Assembly (NCBI RefSeq): GCF_001998885.1
Contig: NZ_CP019609.1
Span: 1,290,001-1,354,000 of the forward strand
DNA length: 64,000 bases
Origin: Vagococcus penaei
Lineage (GTDB): Bacteria > Bacillota > Bacilli > Lactobacillales > Vagococcaceae
Direction of reading: 5' to 3'
The translations under genes were made by a program, and so were the position numbers. Positions 23,301 to 32,790 of the stretch are shown here, one piece after another (the stretch's first letter is position 1; each line of letters opens with the position of its first letter). The notes under the pieces were generated by a model. That model saw only the letters and a list, made by a program, of their open reading frames with translations. It was not told where the DNA came from and did not search any database.

Positions 23301-24020
23301 TTAAATCAATGGTTTCTTATTCGGTGTCCCTGGTTTTCGCGGATACTTGTTTGGTGTTTCTTTAGTTTTTTTAATATCAATAATAAACCGTTGATCATCT
23401 GTAAATGGTAATGAGACTGCTTTTTCTTCAACAAACTTGCCACCTAATAGCGCAATTGATTTCTTCGCTTCGGCCAGTTCTTCATCACTTTTTGCTGCTT
23501 TTAACGCTAAAAAATGACCGCCTTTTTTAACAAGTGGTAGACATAATTCATTTAATACTGCTAATCTTGCCACCGCTCGTGCAGTCACAAAATCAAATTG
23601 TTCTCTAAATTTAGGATTTTGGCCAAATGTTTCGGCACGATCATGGTAAAGTGAAACATTATCCAGTTCTAAAGCTGTTACTAACTCAGTTAAAAATTTA
23701 ATACGTTTGTTTAAAGAATCAACAATAGTAATAGCTAATTGCGGAAAAACAATTTTCAAGGGAATACTTGGAAATCCAGCACCCGAACCTACATCACATA
23801 AATGATACTTTTCAACTGAAAAATCCTCTGCAAAAGCTAACGTAATTGAATCAAAAAAATGTTTTAAATAAACCTCTTCACAATCAGTGATTGCTGTTAA
23901 ATTAATCTTTTCATTCCATTCAACTAGCATTTCAAAGTAGGTAGCAAATTGCTGCATCTGCTTTTCTGTTAAGCTAATTCCATACTTTTCAAGCTCTAAT
24001 TTAAATACTTCTGGCTTCAT
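23301..24020 (-). CDS. rsmG: 16S rRNA (guanine527-N7)-methyltransferase
   Basis: RsmG (GidB) uses S-adenosylmethionine to methylate G527 of 16S rRNA. The 239-residue protein has motif [17 protein letters not shown], the VTARAVARL motif and the EKINLTAI segment. The C terminus has a short Lys/Pro-rich tail. The start ATG has AAAGGAGAG before it, and immediately upstream lies an everted repeat of parS half-sites. Likely operon rsmG-parA-parB. Confidence 0.95.
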   Translation of the reverse strand: MKPEVFKLELEKYGISLTEKQMQQFATYFEMLVEWNEKINLTAITDCEEVYLKHFFDSITLAFAEDFSVEKYHLCDVGSGAGFPSIPLKIVFPQLAITIVDSLNKRIKFLTELVTALELDNVSLYHDRAETFGQNPKFREQFDFVTARAVARLAVLNELCLPLVKKGGHFLALKAAKSDEELAEAKKSIALLGGKFVEEKAVSLPFTDDQRFIIDIKKTKETPNKYPRKPGTPNKKPLI

Positions 24021-24036
24021 ACTAACTCTCCTTTTC

Positions 24037-24057
24037 GTGAAACATTGGATGTTTCAC
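24037..24057. repeat. Everted parS half-site repeat / hairpin before rsmG
   Basis: GTGAAACAT-TGG-ATGTTTCAC, a perfect 9-bp inverted repeat. Its arms are the two halves of parS in outward order. It lies in the presumed rsmG leader just before the ribosome-binding site, so it could be an RNA hairpin, a ParB-related element, or both. Confidence 0.5.
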
Positions 24058-24134
24058 AACTAGTTCTACTTTAGCTTATCTCAGAAAAAAGTTCAATTAA
24101 TTCCTTTGAATTCTTCCGAATAATTATATTAAAA

Positions 24135-24150
24135 TGTTTCACGTGAAACA
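24135..24150. other. parS site (perfect)
   Basis: TGTTTCACGTGAAACA, a perfect 16-bp palindrome matching the Firmicutes parS consensus. It lies upstream of rsmG-parA-parB and 8.6 kb left of dnaA. Confidence 0.92.
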
Positions 24151-24396
24151 TTAAAAATAAAAAAACAAAGTAAAAAACTAACTAAAAATAAAATAACATA
24201 AAAAAATAATGTTATTTAAACTCTTATAGCCATATGTTTTAAAACAATATTTAATTTTATTTTGTTTTTTTATTTTATTTTAGATTTTTTCAAGAAAATA
24301 GTGACGTGTTTACTCAATTTGTTCTACTTTTTCAACTCATCAAACTAATTATCAATCAGTACATGTACAAAGGTCTACCTTAATTGAGAAAATCAC

Positions 24397-24481
24397 TTGT
24401 CCACAACGATTTTAAAATGCACTTACATCTAATTATGTGGATAACTTTTTCAAATAAAAAAGAATAGCCATCTGTGGATAA
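24397..24481. other. Small DnaA-box cluster between oxdC and rsmG
   Basis: Contains TTGTCCACA at 24397 (one mismatch), and perfect reverse-orientation TGTGGATAA boxes at 24436 and 24473. The rest of the 24.0-24.6 kb gap is very AT-rich, with the parS site but no gene. The cluster lies outside the main oriC. Confidence 0.65.
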
Positions 24482-24501
24482 ATTATCCTAATGGCTATTC
24501 T
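24452..24501 (-). terminator. Terminator after the oxalate decarboxylase gene
   Basis: Stem AGAATAGCCAT / ATGGCTATTCT with a 19-nt loop is followed on the minus strand by CTTTTTTATTTG. The loop contains a DnaA box. Confidence 0.75.
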
Positions 24502-24587
24502 AAATTGAGATCAAAATCACTAAAACTTAACACTTAATTACATTAATATGTCTTTCGTGTAGGAAGAATGCTCTCAATCATTTATCA

Positions 24588-25748
24588 TTAAGGTCGCTTA
24601 TACCAAATAACTGGTTGAGGTTTATCAGGATTCGGTAATGATTCAACTATTTCCTTGGATATATTGAGATGGTCAGCAACCATTTGAATTGGCGATGTTC
24701 CTAACCATTTATTCAACGAAATATCTGAATAAACTGGCTGTTTAAAAATTTCGACAAACCGTAGTGGTTCATCTCCAATATTTTGGATATAATGACCAGC
24801 AACAATTGGAACTATACCCACATCTCCTGCTTGATAATTAAATGTGCGTGCTAACCCAGATGAATTAAAGACCGTCATTCTCGCCTTACCTTGCAGATAG
24901 TACTGCCACTCAGCAGCTTTTGGGTGCCAATGTAGTTCACGCATACCTCCTGGCTCTACCTCGACAAATGCAGCTGAAATTGTTTCTGCTGTTGGAAAAA
25001 CTTTTTGATCAATAATCCGGACATTACCAGCCTCTGACTGAATGACTTCAGACCGACTTATATGATAAGTAAATGGAGATGGTACTGATCCTTGACTGCT
25101 AGAGCGATTAACTTCAGTAATTGGTCCCGGTACTTGTCCCTTAAAAATATATTTTTCAGCTTTCGGTAGCGAAGATAAGTTTTCTTCTGTTTGTTTAAAA
25201 TTAGCAGCGACAACATCTAATGGTGTATGCAGTAACCAATCCGATAAAAGAAATGTATTATTTTCTGAAAAATCTGCTTCACTAAACACTAATAAAAATT
25301 CACAGCCTTGGTCTAGAGCTTGAATTGAATGCGGAATACCAGCCTCAAAGTTCCATAAATCTCCAGCAACCACATCATCAATAAAACTTCGACCCGATTC
25401 ATCAATTGCTGTCACACGAGCGTTGCCATAAAGCATTAACCCCCACTCAGCTTCCTTATGCCAATGCATTTCCCGATAAGCCCCAGGTTCCAAACTCATA
25501 TTTACACCAGCTACATCTTTTGACGCAGGTAACTCACGATTCGTTATCTCGCGCGTCCAACCACCTTCTTCTAGCCGTTGATGAGCGTCTGAATAACTAA
25601 AGCGTAGATTTTCTACCGTCCCATGATCTGTTTCAGGTGGCACTAAAATATCAGGATTTTCTTGGTCACGTTGTCGATTTCTGGGACCATGATCAATCCA
25701 ACCCTTGCCATCTTTTTTTCTATAAGGTTCCAATTTATTCTTTAGCAT
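24588..25748 (-). CDS. oxdC: Oxalate decarboxylase (bicupin)
   Basis: The enzyme converts oxalate to formate and carbon dioxide and can raise local pH. The 386-residue protein is a two-cupin fold with both manganese sites intact: His95, His97, Glu101, His140 in the first cupin and His273, His275, Glu280, His319 in the second, with the partner Arg92 and Arg270. The lid reads SENN at 161-164, with Glu162 as the catalytic acid that distinguishes decarboxylases from oxalate oxidases; residue numbering coincides with Bacillus OxdC. No signal peptide is visible. It stands alone in the normally tight mnmG-rsmG interval, between an 800-bp upstream gap and its own terminator, which suggests an insertion. 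Confidence 0.92.
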   Translation of the reverse strand: MLKNKLEPYRKKDGKGWIDHGPRNRQRDQENPDILVPPETDHGTVENLRFSYSDAHQRLEEGGWTREITNRELPASKDVAGVNMSLEPGAYREMHWHKEAEWGLMLYGNARVTAIDESGRSFIDDVVAGDLWNFEAGIPHSIQALDQGCEFLLVFSEADFSENNTFLLSDWLLHTPLDVVAANFKQTEENLSSLPKAEKYIFKGQVPGPITEVNRSSSQGSVPSPFTYHISRSEVIQSEAGNVRIIDQKVFPTAETISAAFVEVEPGGMRELHWHPKAAEWQYYLQGKARMTVFNSSGLARTFNYQAGDVGIVPIVAGHYIQNIGDEPLRFVEIFKQPVYSDISLNKWLGTSPIQMVADHLNISKEIVESLPNPDKPQPVIWYKRP

Positions 25749-26015
25749 TTAACCTCATCCTTTACCATTCTATTTTTAATTAGTTATTCATCGTGATTAG
25801 CAAAAATCCAATTTTAAAAATTGATTGTATGAACAGTGATAGTTCTAAATACCGAGACAAATTATTACTTAAATGACATAAAACTTATTCATGTTTACTT
25901 ATTATATCAAAAATGGTGGCTCTCGCCAATTAAAGCCTATGACTACTTTTGTCTTATCATATTTTTTGAGTAAAGATATAATAATATGTATCCTCTTTCT
26001 ATGATGATACCCAAA

Positions 26016-26031
26016 TGTTTCACATGAAACA
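26016..26031. other. parS-like site (one mismatch)
   Basis: TGTTTCACATGAAACA differs from the perfect parS by one central base (CACATG instead of CACGTG). It lies in the AT-rich gap 25749-26566 upstream of oxdC, which otherwise holds only a decayed reading frame. Single central changes may weaken ParB binding. Confidence 0.65.
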
Positions 26032-26126
26032 TTGGGGTGAAAAATTAGTTGGCTAACTATATATTAACTTGCTAAAAGTACTATCGATATATACAAATCA
26101 ATAAAGTTTTATGAGGTTTTATAAAA

Positions 26127-26508
26127 AATGGATGCTAGCGTTTTTTATGATCAATTAAAAGAATTGTATGCAGACAAAAATTATTGAAAAATCAGCTAAA
26201 ATACTACTCATCAATATGTCGCATGACGCTTGTATGGATAACATGACTACTTTTTCAGAGATGATTCCTCAAAAAATTCTCGCTTTATTTTATACTACCC
26301 AACCTGACATTACTAAAAATTATAGGCTTAATTTAAATTTGATTGAAAAAACAATTCGATTTCCTAACATATCTATTTTAAAACAATTTATATAACATTT
26401 ATGAAATTCATAAAACATACGACTTACAAAAATTAATTCCTAATTTTACGTATGTTTATCGTATTTATGGACATATATTAAATAACGTTTTTTTAAATGC
26501 TTATAGAC
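26127..26508 (+). pseudogene. Possible decayed gene of unknown origin
   Basis: Three protein-like stretches follow one another in different frames: a 19-codon piece from ATG 26127 (MDASVFYDQLKELYADKNY), a 75-codon frame at 26168-26395, and an open stretch near 26388-26508 (YEIHKTYDLQKLI...NAYRR). Joined they would give about 130 residues. No family could be recognised. The frames may also be chance in AT-rich DNA, so this is a weak call. Confidence 0.3.
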
Positions 26509-26566
26509 GATGAATCGGTATGCTCGCATTCGCTCTGTTGTATAAAAAAACAAAAAAGACTTATCA

Positions 26567-28465
26567 CTAAGCCTTTTCCTCATCTCTTTTCGCTATTTTT
26601 CCTTGTTCGATATAGACCATTAAAATACTAATATCTGACGGATTCACACCACTTATCCGACTGGCTTGAGCAATCGTTTCAGGACGAATTTTTTCTAATT
26701 TTTGGACAGCTTCTGTAGCTAAACTATTAATCGCATGGTAATCAATATTATCTGGAATTTTTTTAGCTTCCATACGTTTTAATTTTGCCACTTTGTCTTC
26801 TGCTTTTTTAATATAACCAGCATACTTAATTTGAATTTCAACCTGTTCAATAACATATCTTGGTAATTCTTGTTCACACTCTAAGAATGGTAACAAATCA
26901 AGATACTTCAATTCTGGACGTCTTAAAAGTTCACTTGCTAAAATACCATCTCGTAACTCAGCTGAATTTTTAGAGACTAAGAAGGCTTGCAACTCAGCTG
27001 TTGGGCGTAAGCGTAATTTCTCTAGTCGGGCTAATTCAGATTGAATTAGTTCTTTTTTTTCTAAAAAGGTTTGGTAGGATTGATCAGTTACTAAACCAAC
27101 CTCATGGCCAATATCCGTTAAACGCAAGTCCGCATTGTCATGACGCAAGAGTAAACGATATTCAGCACGTGAAGTTAATAGCCGATAGGGCTCAGTTGTC
27201 CCTTTTGTAACCAAGTCATCAATTAAGACCCCAATATACGCATCACTGCGTTTTAAAATCAATGGGTCTTTACCTTGAATTTTTAATGCCGCATTAATAC
27301 CAGCCATTAAACCTTGACAAGCAGCTTCTTCATAACCAGATGTCCCATTTGTTTGACCTGCAGTGTATAAACCAGCAATTTTCATCGTTTCTAATGTTGG
27401 ACGTAATTGATGTGGAACCACAATATCATACTCAATTGCATAACCACTACGCATAATTTCAGCATTCTCTAATCCTTCAACACTCCGTACCATCTCGTTT
27501 TGAACATCTTCAGGTAAAGACGTCGATAGACCCTGTACGTAAACCTCTTCATTATTACGGCCTTCTGGTTCTAAGAAAATTTGGTGGCGCGGCTTGTCAC
27601 TAAAACGAACGACCTTATCCTCAATTGATGGACAATAACGAGCCCCGACCCCTTCAACAATCCCTGTAAACATCGGTGCACGATGTAAATTTCGACGAAT
27701 AATTTCATGGGTCTCTAAATTCGTGTAAGTTAGCCAACAAGATAATTGGTCGGTTAGATACATCGAATCTGGTGTACTAAAGCTAAAGTGATTTGGTGTC
27801 TCATCGCCAGGTTGTTCTTCAGTCACAGAATAGTCGATGGTACTTGATTTCACTCGTGGTGGTGTACCTGTTTTAAAGCGTTCGATTTCTAATCCTAACT
27901 CTTTTAAATGATCGGCTAGCCCAATCGCTGGTAATGAATTATTAGGACCTGATGAATACTTTAATTCCCCAATAATAATTTCTCCACGTAACGCTGTTCC
28001 AGCGGTAATAATAACGGCTTGACTGTAATACTCTGTCCCAGTACTGACAACCACACCTTGACATGCACCGTCTTTAACAATCAATCGTTCAACAATACCT
28101 TGTTTGACAGTTAAATTATCTTCTAATTCTAATGCATGCTTCATTGCGCTATGGTATTGGTGTTTGTCGGCTTGGGCACGTAAGGCTCTCACAGCAGGTC
28201 CTTTACCAGTATTTAGCATCCGCATTTGGACATATGTCTTATCAATATTACGTCCCATTTCGCCACCAAGAGCGTCAATTTCACGGACGACTACACCTTT
28301 TGCCGGACCACCTAGAGATGGATTACAAGGCATAAAACCAATCATATCTAAATTTAATGTAATCAGTAAGGTTTTCATACCCATACGTGCCGCTGCAAGA
28401 CTTGCTTCAGAACCTGCATGACCACCACCAACAACAATCACATCATATGTATTTTCTTGCGTCAT
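26567..28465 (-). CDS. mnmG: tRNA uridine-5-carboxymethylaminomethyl modification enzyme MnmG
   Basis: MnmG (GidA) with MnmE builds the cmnm5 group on wobble U34 of tRNAs reading NNA/NNG codons. The 632-residue FAD protein has the N-terminal [10 protein letters not shown] dinucleotide motif, the [11 protein letters not shown] and [21 protein letters not shown] signatures, and the C-terminal helical domain that binds MnmE. The start ATG has AAAGGGGAG before it. It follows mnmE after 14 bp in one operon. Confidence 0.97.
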   Translation of the reverse strand: MTQENTYDVIVVGGGHAGSEASLAAARMGMKTLLITLNLDMIGFMPCNPSLGGPAKGVVVREIDALGGEMGRNIDKTYVQMRMLNTGKGPAVRALRAQADKHQYHSAMKHALELEDNLTVKQGIVERLIVKDGACQGVVVSTGTEYYSQAVIITAGTALRGEIIIGELKYSSGPNNSLPAIGLADHLKELGLEIERFKTGTPPRVKSSTIDYSVTEEQPGDETPNHFSFSTPDSMYLTDQLSCWLTYTNLETHEIIRRNLHRAPMFTGIVEGVGARYCPSIEDKVVRFSDKPRHQIFLEPEGRNNEEVYVQGLSTSLPEDVQNEMVRSVEGLENAEIMRSGYAIEYDIVVPHQLRPTLETMKIAGLYTAGQTNGTSGYEEAACQGLMAGINAALKIQGKDPLILKRSDAYIGVLIDDLVTKGTTEPYRLLTSRAEYRLLLRHDNADLRLTDIGHEVGLVTDQSYQTFLEKKELIQSELARLEKLRLRPTAELQAFLVSKNSAELRDGILASELLRRPELKYLDLLPFLECEQELPRYVIEQVEIQIKYAGYIKKAEDKVAKLKRMEAKKIPDNIDYHAINSLATEAVQKLEKIRPETIAQASRISGVNPSDISILMVYIEQGKIAKRDEEKA

Positions 28466-28479
28466 TTTTTCGCTCCCCT

Positions 28480-29874
28480 TTATTTTCCTAAACAGAATTG
28501 ACTAAATAATTGTGTAATTAATTCATCTTGGACACTTTCACCAATAATCTCACCTAATAAGTCCCAAGCACGCGTCATATCAATTTGAACTAAGTCGACA
28601 GGCATTCCCATATCCAGTGCTGATAAAACCTCTTGTAAGGCTTCCTGAGCTTGTTCTAGGAGCGCCACATGACGTGTATTTGAAATATAGGTTGCATCAC
28701 GTCCATCACTCGAGGCTGCAAAGAAGGTATCTTTAATCGTTTGTTCAAGTTGATCAATACCTTGACTTGACATGACAGAGATAGATAGAATCTCATCATC
28801 AGCAACAAACTGGGCTAAGTCTTCACGATTTAACTGTGAAGGTAAATCCATTTTATTCAATAAAATAATCCGGTGCATGCCTTCTGTTAATCGCAATAAT
28901 TCTTGGTCCATCTCTGTTAAACTTTCGCTTTGATTTAATACTAATAGAATTAAATCGGCGTCTTGCAAAGCTTGACGACTACGTTCTACTCCGATTTTTT
29001 CCACGATGTCTTCTGTTTCACGAATACCAGCTGTATCAACTAATTTTAATGGTACCCCACGTACATTGACATACTCCTCAATCACATCTCGAGTCGTACC
29101 AGCAATTTCCGTAACAATCGCTTTATCTTCACGCAATAAGTAATTTAATAAGCTTGATTTACCAACATTTGGGCGACCAATAATTGCGGTTGATAGACCT
29201 TCACGTAAAATTTTTCCTTGTGTTGCGGTTTGTAGTAAATGAGTAATACGTTCACTCACCTCTTCGGCACGGTCGTGTAAGACTTGGGACGTCAGTTCTT
29301 CAACATCATCATATTCTGGGTAATCAATGTTCACTTCCACTTGTGCTAAGCCATCTAAGATTGTTTGTCTTAAGTCTCTAATTAGCTGTGATAAACGACC
29401 ATCTAATTGTTTAACTGCCAATGCCATCGATTCATCCGTTTTCGCTTGAATTAAATCCATTACAGCTTCAGCTTGTGATAGGTCCATTCGACCATTTAAA
29501 AAGGCTCTTTTAGTAAATTCACCTGGTTCAGCTAATCGTGCACCCTGACGCAATAGTAATTGTAAAATTTGATTCGCAACGACCATTCCACCATGACAGT
29601 TAATTTCAACGATATCTTCTTTGGTGAAAGTTTTAGGCTCACGCATAACCGAAAACATAACCTCATCTAGTACTTGATTAGTTTTAGGATCTTTAACGTG
29701 ACCATAGTGAATCGTGTGACTTGGAACATCGACTAGTGATTTTTTTTGATAATTACTCACTTGAGCGGCAATTTGAATAGCCTCAGATCCAGATAAACGG
29801 ACAATACTGATAGCTCCCTCACCAGGTGGTGTCGAAATCGCAGCAATCGTATCAAATTCTTTGGTGATGTTCAT
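28480..29874 (-). CDS. mnmE: tRNA modification GTPase MnmE
   Basis: MnmE (TrmE, ThdF) is the GTPase partner of MnmG. The 464-residue protein has the N-terminal tetrahydrofolate-binding domain ([21 protein letters not shown]), a helical region, the G domain with [12 protein letters not shown] and NKMD motifs, and the C-terminal CLGK motif with the catalytic Cys. The start is the ATG at 29874, 8 bp after an AGAGGG site. It is preceded by its own promoter and by a structured leader (29909-29974). Confidence 0.97.
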   Translation of the reverse strand: MNITKEFDTIAAISTPPGEGAISIVRLSGSEAIQIAAQVSNYQKKSLVDVPSHTIHYGHVKDPKTNQVLDEVMFSVMREPKTFTKEDIVEINCHGGMVVANQILQLLLRQGARLAEPGEFTKRAFLNGRMDLSQAEAVMDLIQAKTDESMALAVKQLDGRLSQLIRDLRQTILDGLAQVEVNIDYPEYDDVEELTSQVLHDRAEEVSERITHLLQTATQGKILREGLSTAIIGRPNVGKSSLLNYLLREDKAIVTEIAGTTRDVIEEYVNVRGVPLKLVDTAGIRETEDIVEKIGVERSRQALQDADLILLVLNQSESLTEMDQELLRLTEGMHRIILLNKMDLPSQLNREDLAQFVADDEILSISVMSSQGIDQLEQTIKDTFFAASSDGRDATYISNTRHVALLEQAQEALQEVLSALDMGMPVDLVQIDMTRAWDLLGEIIGESVQDELITQLFSQFCLGK

Positions 29875-29908
29875 GAAATCTACCCTCTTTCATTAAATTT
29901 TTCCATAT

Positions 29909-29974
29909 AAAAAAGTGCCCACTCCACCCCTTAGCGACATGCCGAAACATGACTAAACGGTAGATAAGCACTTT
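29909..29974 (-). ncRNA. Structured leader upstream of mnmE (candidate cis-regulatory RNA)
   Basis: Read leftward, AAAGTGC and GCACTTT close a 66-nt imperfect hairpin. Inside it ACC/GGT, TTAG/CTAA and CATG/CATG can pair around a TTTCGG loop. Six T residues follow, so the element looks like an intrinsic terminator between the mnmE promoter and its start codon. The segment ATCTACC (29965-29959) is complementary to GGTAGAT overlapping the mnmE ribosome-binding site (29884-29878). Regulation is an inference. Confidence 0.45.
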
Positions 29975-30003
29975 GACTGCTAATCATTAGTTAATTCATA
30001 AGC

Positions 30004-30032
30004 ATAATAGCACAAAGCAACCAAATTGACAA
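30004..30032 (-). promoter_or_regulatory. Promoter of mnmE-mnmG
   Basis: Minus strand TTGTCA (30032-30027), 17-bp spacer, TATTAT (30009-30004). It lies just downstream of the khpB terminator, so mnmE-mnmG forms a separate unit. Confidence 0.6.
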
Positions 30033-30046
30033 TTTTAAATTCCTCA

Positions 30047-30077
30047 ACAAAAAAAGCAACCAATTAACTGGTTGCTT
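30047..30077 (-). terminator. Terminator after khpB
   Basis: Stem AAGCAACCA / TGGTTGCTT with loop ATTAAC is followed on the minus strand by TTTTTTTG. Confidence 0.9.
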
Positions 30078-30083
30078 ACTCAA

Positions 30084-30869
30084 TTATTGATCTAATTCAA
30101 CGACTAAATAACGATGTGGCTCTTTGCCTTCAGAATGAGTCCTCAAATCTGTATCTTTTGATAATAAATGATGGACCATTTTACGTTCAAAGGCAGGCAT
30201 TGGTTCTAAGAAAACTGGTTGTCCTGTTTCTCGTACCTCATGAGCTGTCCGTTTGGCTAAGCGTTCCAAAATAGCTTCGCGACGTTCACGATAATCACCG
30301 ACATTTACTGTTACCGTTAAACGGTTTTTAGCAATTCGATGCATATGAACTTGCACTAAATATTGAATGGCATTTAGAACCTTACCATGCTTGCCAATCA
30401 ACAAACCTTTTTTATCTGTTTCTAAATGGAAAATAAGATGGGAGTTGTGTTGCTCAATCTCGACGACAGCTGGAGCATCCATAGCTGATGTAATATCAGT
30501 CAAGAAAATGGCAATCTCTGTTATCGCATCATCATCGGTTAAATTAACTAACTCGTGGGTTTGACTATCAGACACAAGGTCTTCAGTAATCTGTTCATGC
30601 GTTGTTTCCGTCACATTGGTAGATGTTAGTGTCATTGCAGTATCATCTACCACTACAGCTGTACCCTCTTTTTCTAGTGGTTCCTTCGGCATTTCAACTA
30701 CTGACTCATTCACCTGCAAAGATACCTCAGCTAGTTTCTTACCAATTCCTAGAAAACCTTTTTTTCCTTCAGTTAAAATATCCACTGATACATCTGAACG
30801 CTTGACCTTTAATGCTCTCAAACCTGATTCAATTGCTTGCTCTACTGTGTCGCCTGTAAATTTTGGCAT
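30084..30869 (-). CDS. khpB: RNA-binding protein KhpB (Jag/EloR)
   Basis: KhpB forms a complex with KhpA and binds RNA; in streptococci it links cell elongation to the Ser/Thr kinase StkP. The 261-residue protein has the Jag N-terminal domain (1-50, with KKGFLGIGKK), a long acidic linker (about 60-115), a KH domain with GKHGKVLNAIQYL, and an R3H domain (residues 190-261, ending RYLVVELDQ). It follows yidC at 24 bp, the usual arrangement. The start has AGGAGGTTTG in front of it. Confidence 0.94.
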   Translation of the reverse strand: MPKFTGDTVEQAIESGLRALKVKRSDVSVDILTEGKKGFLGIGKKLAEVSLQVNESVVEMPKEPLEKEGTAVVVDDTAMTLTSTNVTETTHEQITEDLVSDSQTHELVNLTDDDAITEIAIFLTDITSAMDAPAVVEIEQHNSHLIFHLETDKKGLLIGKHGKVLNAIQYLVQVHMHRIAKNRLTVTVNVGDYRERREAILERLAKRTAHEVRETGQPVFLEPMPAFERKMVHHLLSKDTDLRTHSEGKEPHRYLVVELDQ

Positions 30870-30893
30870 ATCACAAACCTCCTCATAGTTGAC

Positions 30894-31712
30894 TTATTTC
30901 CGTTTCTTTTTAGGCATATTTGCTTTGCGTAATGCACGCTCAATATCACGTAAGCGTTGTGCTTCTTTTTCACGTTCTTGGCGTAATTTAAATGGATTAT
31001 TAATTAGTAATGTTTGACCTACTTGGAAAGCATTTGATACTACCCAGTAAAGTGATAGCCCACTAGCTAATTGCCAACCCATAAATAGAATTAAGACAGG
31101 CATTAAATACGTCATAGCTTTCATTGCGCCTTGTGTATCTGGCTGTCCCATAGCATTTAACTTCGTACTAATAAATGTGAAAATTGCTGCTAAAATAGGC
31201 AAGATGTAATATGGATCTGGTTTTCCTAACTCAACCCATAAGAACGTTCCAGTCGTTAATGATGGAATCCGAGAAATTGATTGCCATAGTGCCATCATAA
31301 TTGGTAACTGAATTACTAATGGTAAACAACCTGATAACGGATTAACATTGTGTTCACTATATAAGCGCTGTTGTTCTTCTTGTAACTTTCTTACCGTATC
31401 TGGATCTTTTGATGCATATTTTTCTTGTAATGCTTTTAATTTTGGTTGTAACTCTTGGGTTTTTCGCATACTTTTGGTTTGATAATGCATCAAAGGCATT
31501 AAAATAATCCGAATGATAATAGTAAATAGAATAATCCCAATTCCCGGATTGCCAAATGATAAAGCTTCAATTGCTTGACCAAAATAATAAACGATATAAC
31601 GATCCCACACGCCCGAACTGCTCTGACTTACTTCACTCGTACCACAGCCAGTTAAAACAACAACTAATGCTAACATACTCACTACTAAAAGCCATTTTTT
31701 CTTATTTCTCAC
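30894..31712 (-). CDS. yidC: Membrane protein insertase YidC (lipoprotein form)
   Basis: YidC inserts proteins into the cytoplasmic membrane alone or with SecYEG. The 272-residue Gram-positive form has a lipoprotein signal with lipobox LTGC (Cys23), five membrane segments, the conserved hydrophilic-groove Arg near residue 68, and a basic C-terminal tail (NMPKKKRK). The start is a GTG at 31712 after a GTGAGG site; the only nearby ATG is out of frame. It sits between rnpA and khpB. Confidence 0.95.
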   Translation of the reverse strand: MRNKKKWLLVVSMLALVVVLTGCGTSEVSQSSSGVWDRYIVYYFGQAIEALSFGNPGIGIILFTIIIRIILMPLMHYQTKSMRKTQELQPKLKALQEKYASKDPDTVRKLQEEQQRLYSEHNVNPLSGCLPLVIQLPIMMALWQSISRIPSLTTGTFLWVELGKPDPYYILPILAAIFTFISTKLNAMGQPDTQGAMKAMTYLMPVLILFMGWQLASGLSLYWVVSNAFQVGQTLLINNPFKLRQEREKEAQRLRDIERALRKANMPKKKRK

Positions 31713-31723
31713 TCATTCAAACC

Positions 31724-32062
31724 TCACTTTATTAAATTCGCTAATCCTAACACATGTTCAATGTTTGACTTAACATCTTGTTGAGATAACCCAACTACAT
31801 TAGGCCTAGCAATAATAATGATATCTTGGTCAGGTTCAATTCGCATTTTTAAATCAAACAATGACTGCCTTATCAGACGTTTAACGCGATTTCTTGTAAC
31901 AGCGTTACCAATTTTTTTCCCGACTGAAATTCCCACTCGAAAATGTGGATTTTCAGAGTTATTTAAATGGTACACAACAAAGTTACGATTCGCATAAGAT
32001 TGCTTGGCGTGAATGATAGTTTGAAATTCTTTTTCCTTTTTAATTCGATAGGATTTTTTCAT
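31724..32062 (-). CDS. rnpA: Ribonuclease P protein component
   Basis: The 112-residue basic protein assists the catalytic RNase P RNA in removing tRNA 5' leaders. It starts MKKSYRIKKEKEFQTII and shows the RNR-like signature AVTRNRVKRLIRQS near residues 53-66. Length and position between rpmH and yidC are standard. The RNA subunit gene is not in this window. Confidence 0.96.
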   Translation of the reverse strand: MKKSYRIKKEKEFQTIIHAKQSYANRNFVVYHLNNSENPHFRVGISVGKKIGNAVTRNRVKRLIRQSLFDLKMRIEPDQDIIIIARPNVVGLSQQDVKSNIEHVLGLANLIK

Positions 32063-32151
32063 CGTTTCATCCCTTTAATTTCTAATCTAGTTGATGTTAA
32101 ACAACACCTTAATAATAGCATAAACTCACTTCATTTAATGAATTTTTTTAT

Positions 32152-32186
32152 AAAAAAAAATCACTGACTTATAAATTCAGTGATTT
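32152..32186 (-). terminator. Attenuator-like terminator between rpmH and rnpA
   Basis: Stem AATCACTGA / TCAGTGATT with a 9-nt loop is followed on the minus strand by a long T run. It overlaps the rpmH stop codon and would limit read-through into rnpA, which usually needs far less expression. Confidence 0.8.
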
Positions 32187-32319
32187 ATGCTGCTAAAACT
32201 TTTCTACCTTTACGACGTCGGCTAGCTAACACACGACGACCATTTTTTGTGCTCATACGTTTACGGAAACCGTGAACTTTTTGACGTTTACGTTTCTTTG
32301 GTTGATATGTTCTTTTCAT
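32185..32319 (-). CDS. rpmH: 50S ribosomal protein L34
   Basis: A 44-residue, very basic protein starting [18 protein letters not shown] and ending RKGRKVLAA, matching L34 over its whole length. The start codon is preceded by GGGAGGTGCAG. It is the gene adjoining oriC on the left, as in nearly all Firmicutes. Confidence 0.98.
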   Translation of the reverse strand: MKRTYQPKKRKRQKVHGFRKRMSTKNGRRVLASRRRKGRKVLAA

Positions 32320-32439
32320 GTAACTGCACCTCCCATAGCATAGTCTATTACTCTAATTACATTAGACATACTATAGCATTATACAAAGACTTTACTCTTT
32401 TTGTCAATAGTTCTTGCAAAAGAAGTCAATAAAAGACGT

Positions 32440-32790
32440 CCACAAATAAAAAAAAGATATGCACACCACTGTTTACGAGCCTCAATTAAAATTTAGTTAA
32501 CCTTAGCTTTTTCCACTAGTTATCAACAAGTTAACAGGGTGTTAATTATTATCCACAGGACTAAAAAAATTGTTAATATCTATCTTTAAGCACTGTCATA
32601 TTAACCTCTTGATCTGTTGATAACTTTGTTGATTAGTGATTTTTTATAAAATTACCCACAATTTATTAATTGCTTGTGGATAACCTAAAGTGGATACTGT
32701 TATTTTGTTATCCACATCTTAGAAAGCAGTGGAAAACTTTTTTAATTAATGCTAGAATAAACAAGCAAACTAATTTAAAGGAGGATAGAT
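32440..32790. other. oriC: oriC, part upstream of dnaA (DnaA-box cluster)
   Basis: Perfect TTATCCACA boxes lie at 32549 and 32708, and a perfect reverse box at 32675-32683. One-mismatch boxes lie at 32520 (TTATCAACA), 32615 (reverse) and 32652 (TTACCCACA). The surrounding DNA is strongly AT-rich. The stretch 32320-32440 between rpmH and the cluster holds the rpmH promoter region and no gene. Location before dnaA is the standard Firmicutes arrangement. Confidence 0.92.

Noticed and set aside
22496-24020. Missing noc between parA and rsmG
   Set aside because: Noc is absent or placed elsewhere in many Lactobacillales; no Noc-binding-like sequence was seen, but this alone is not a finding.
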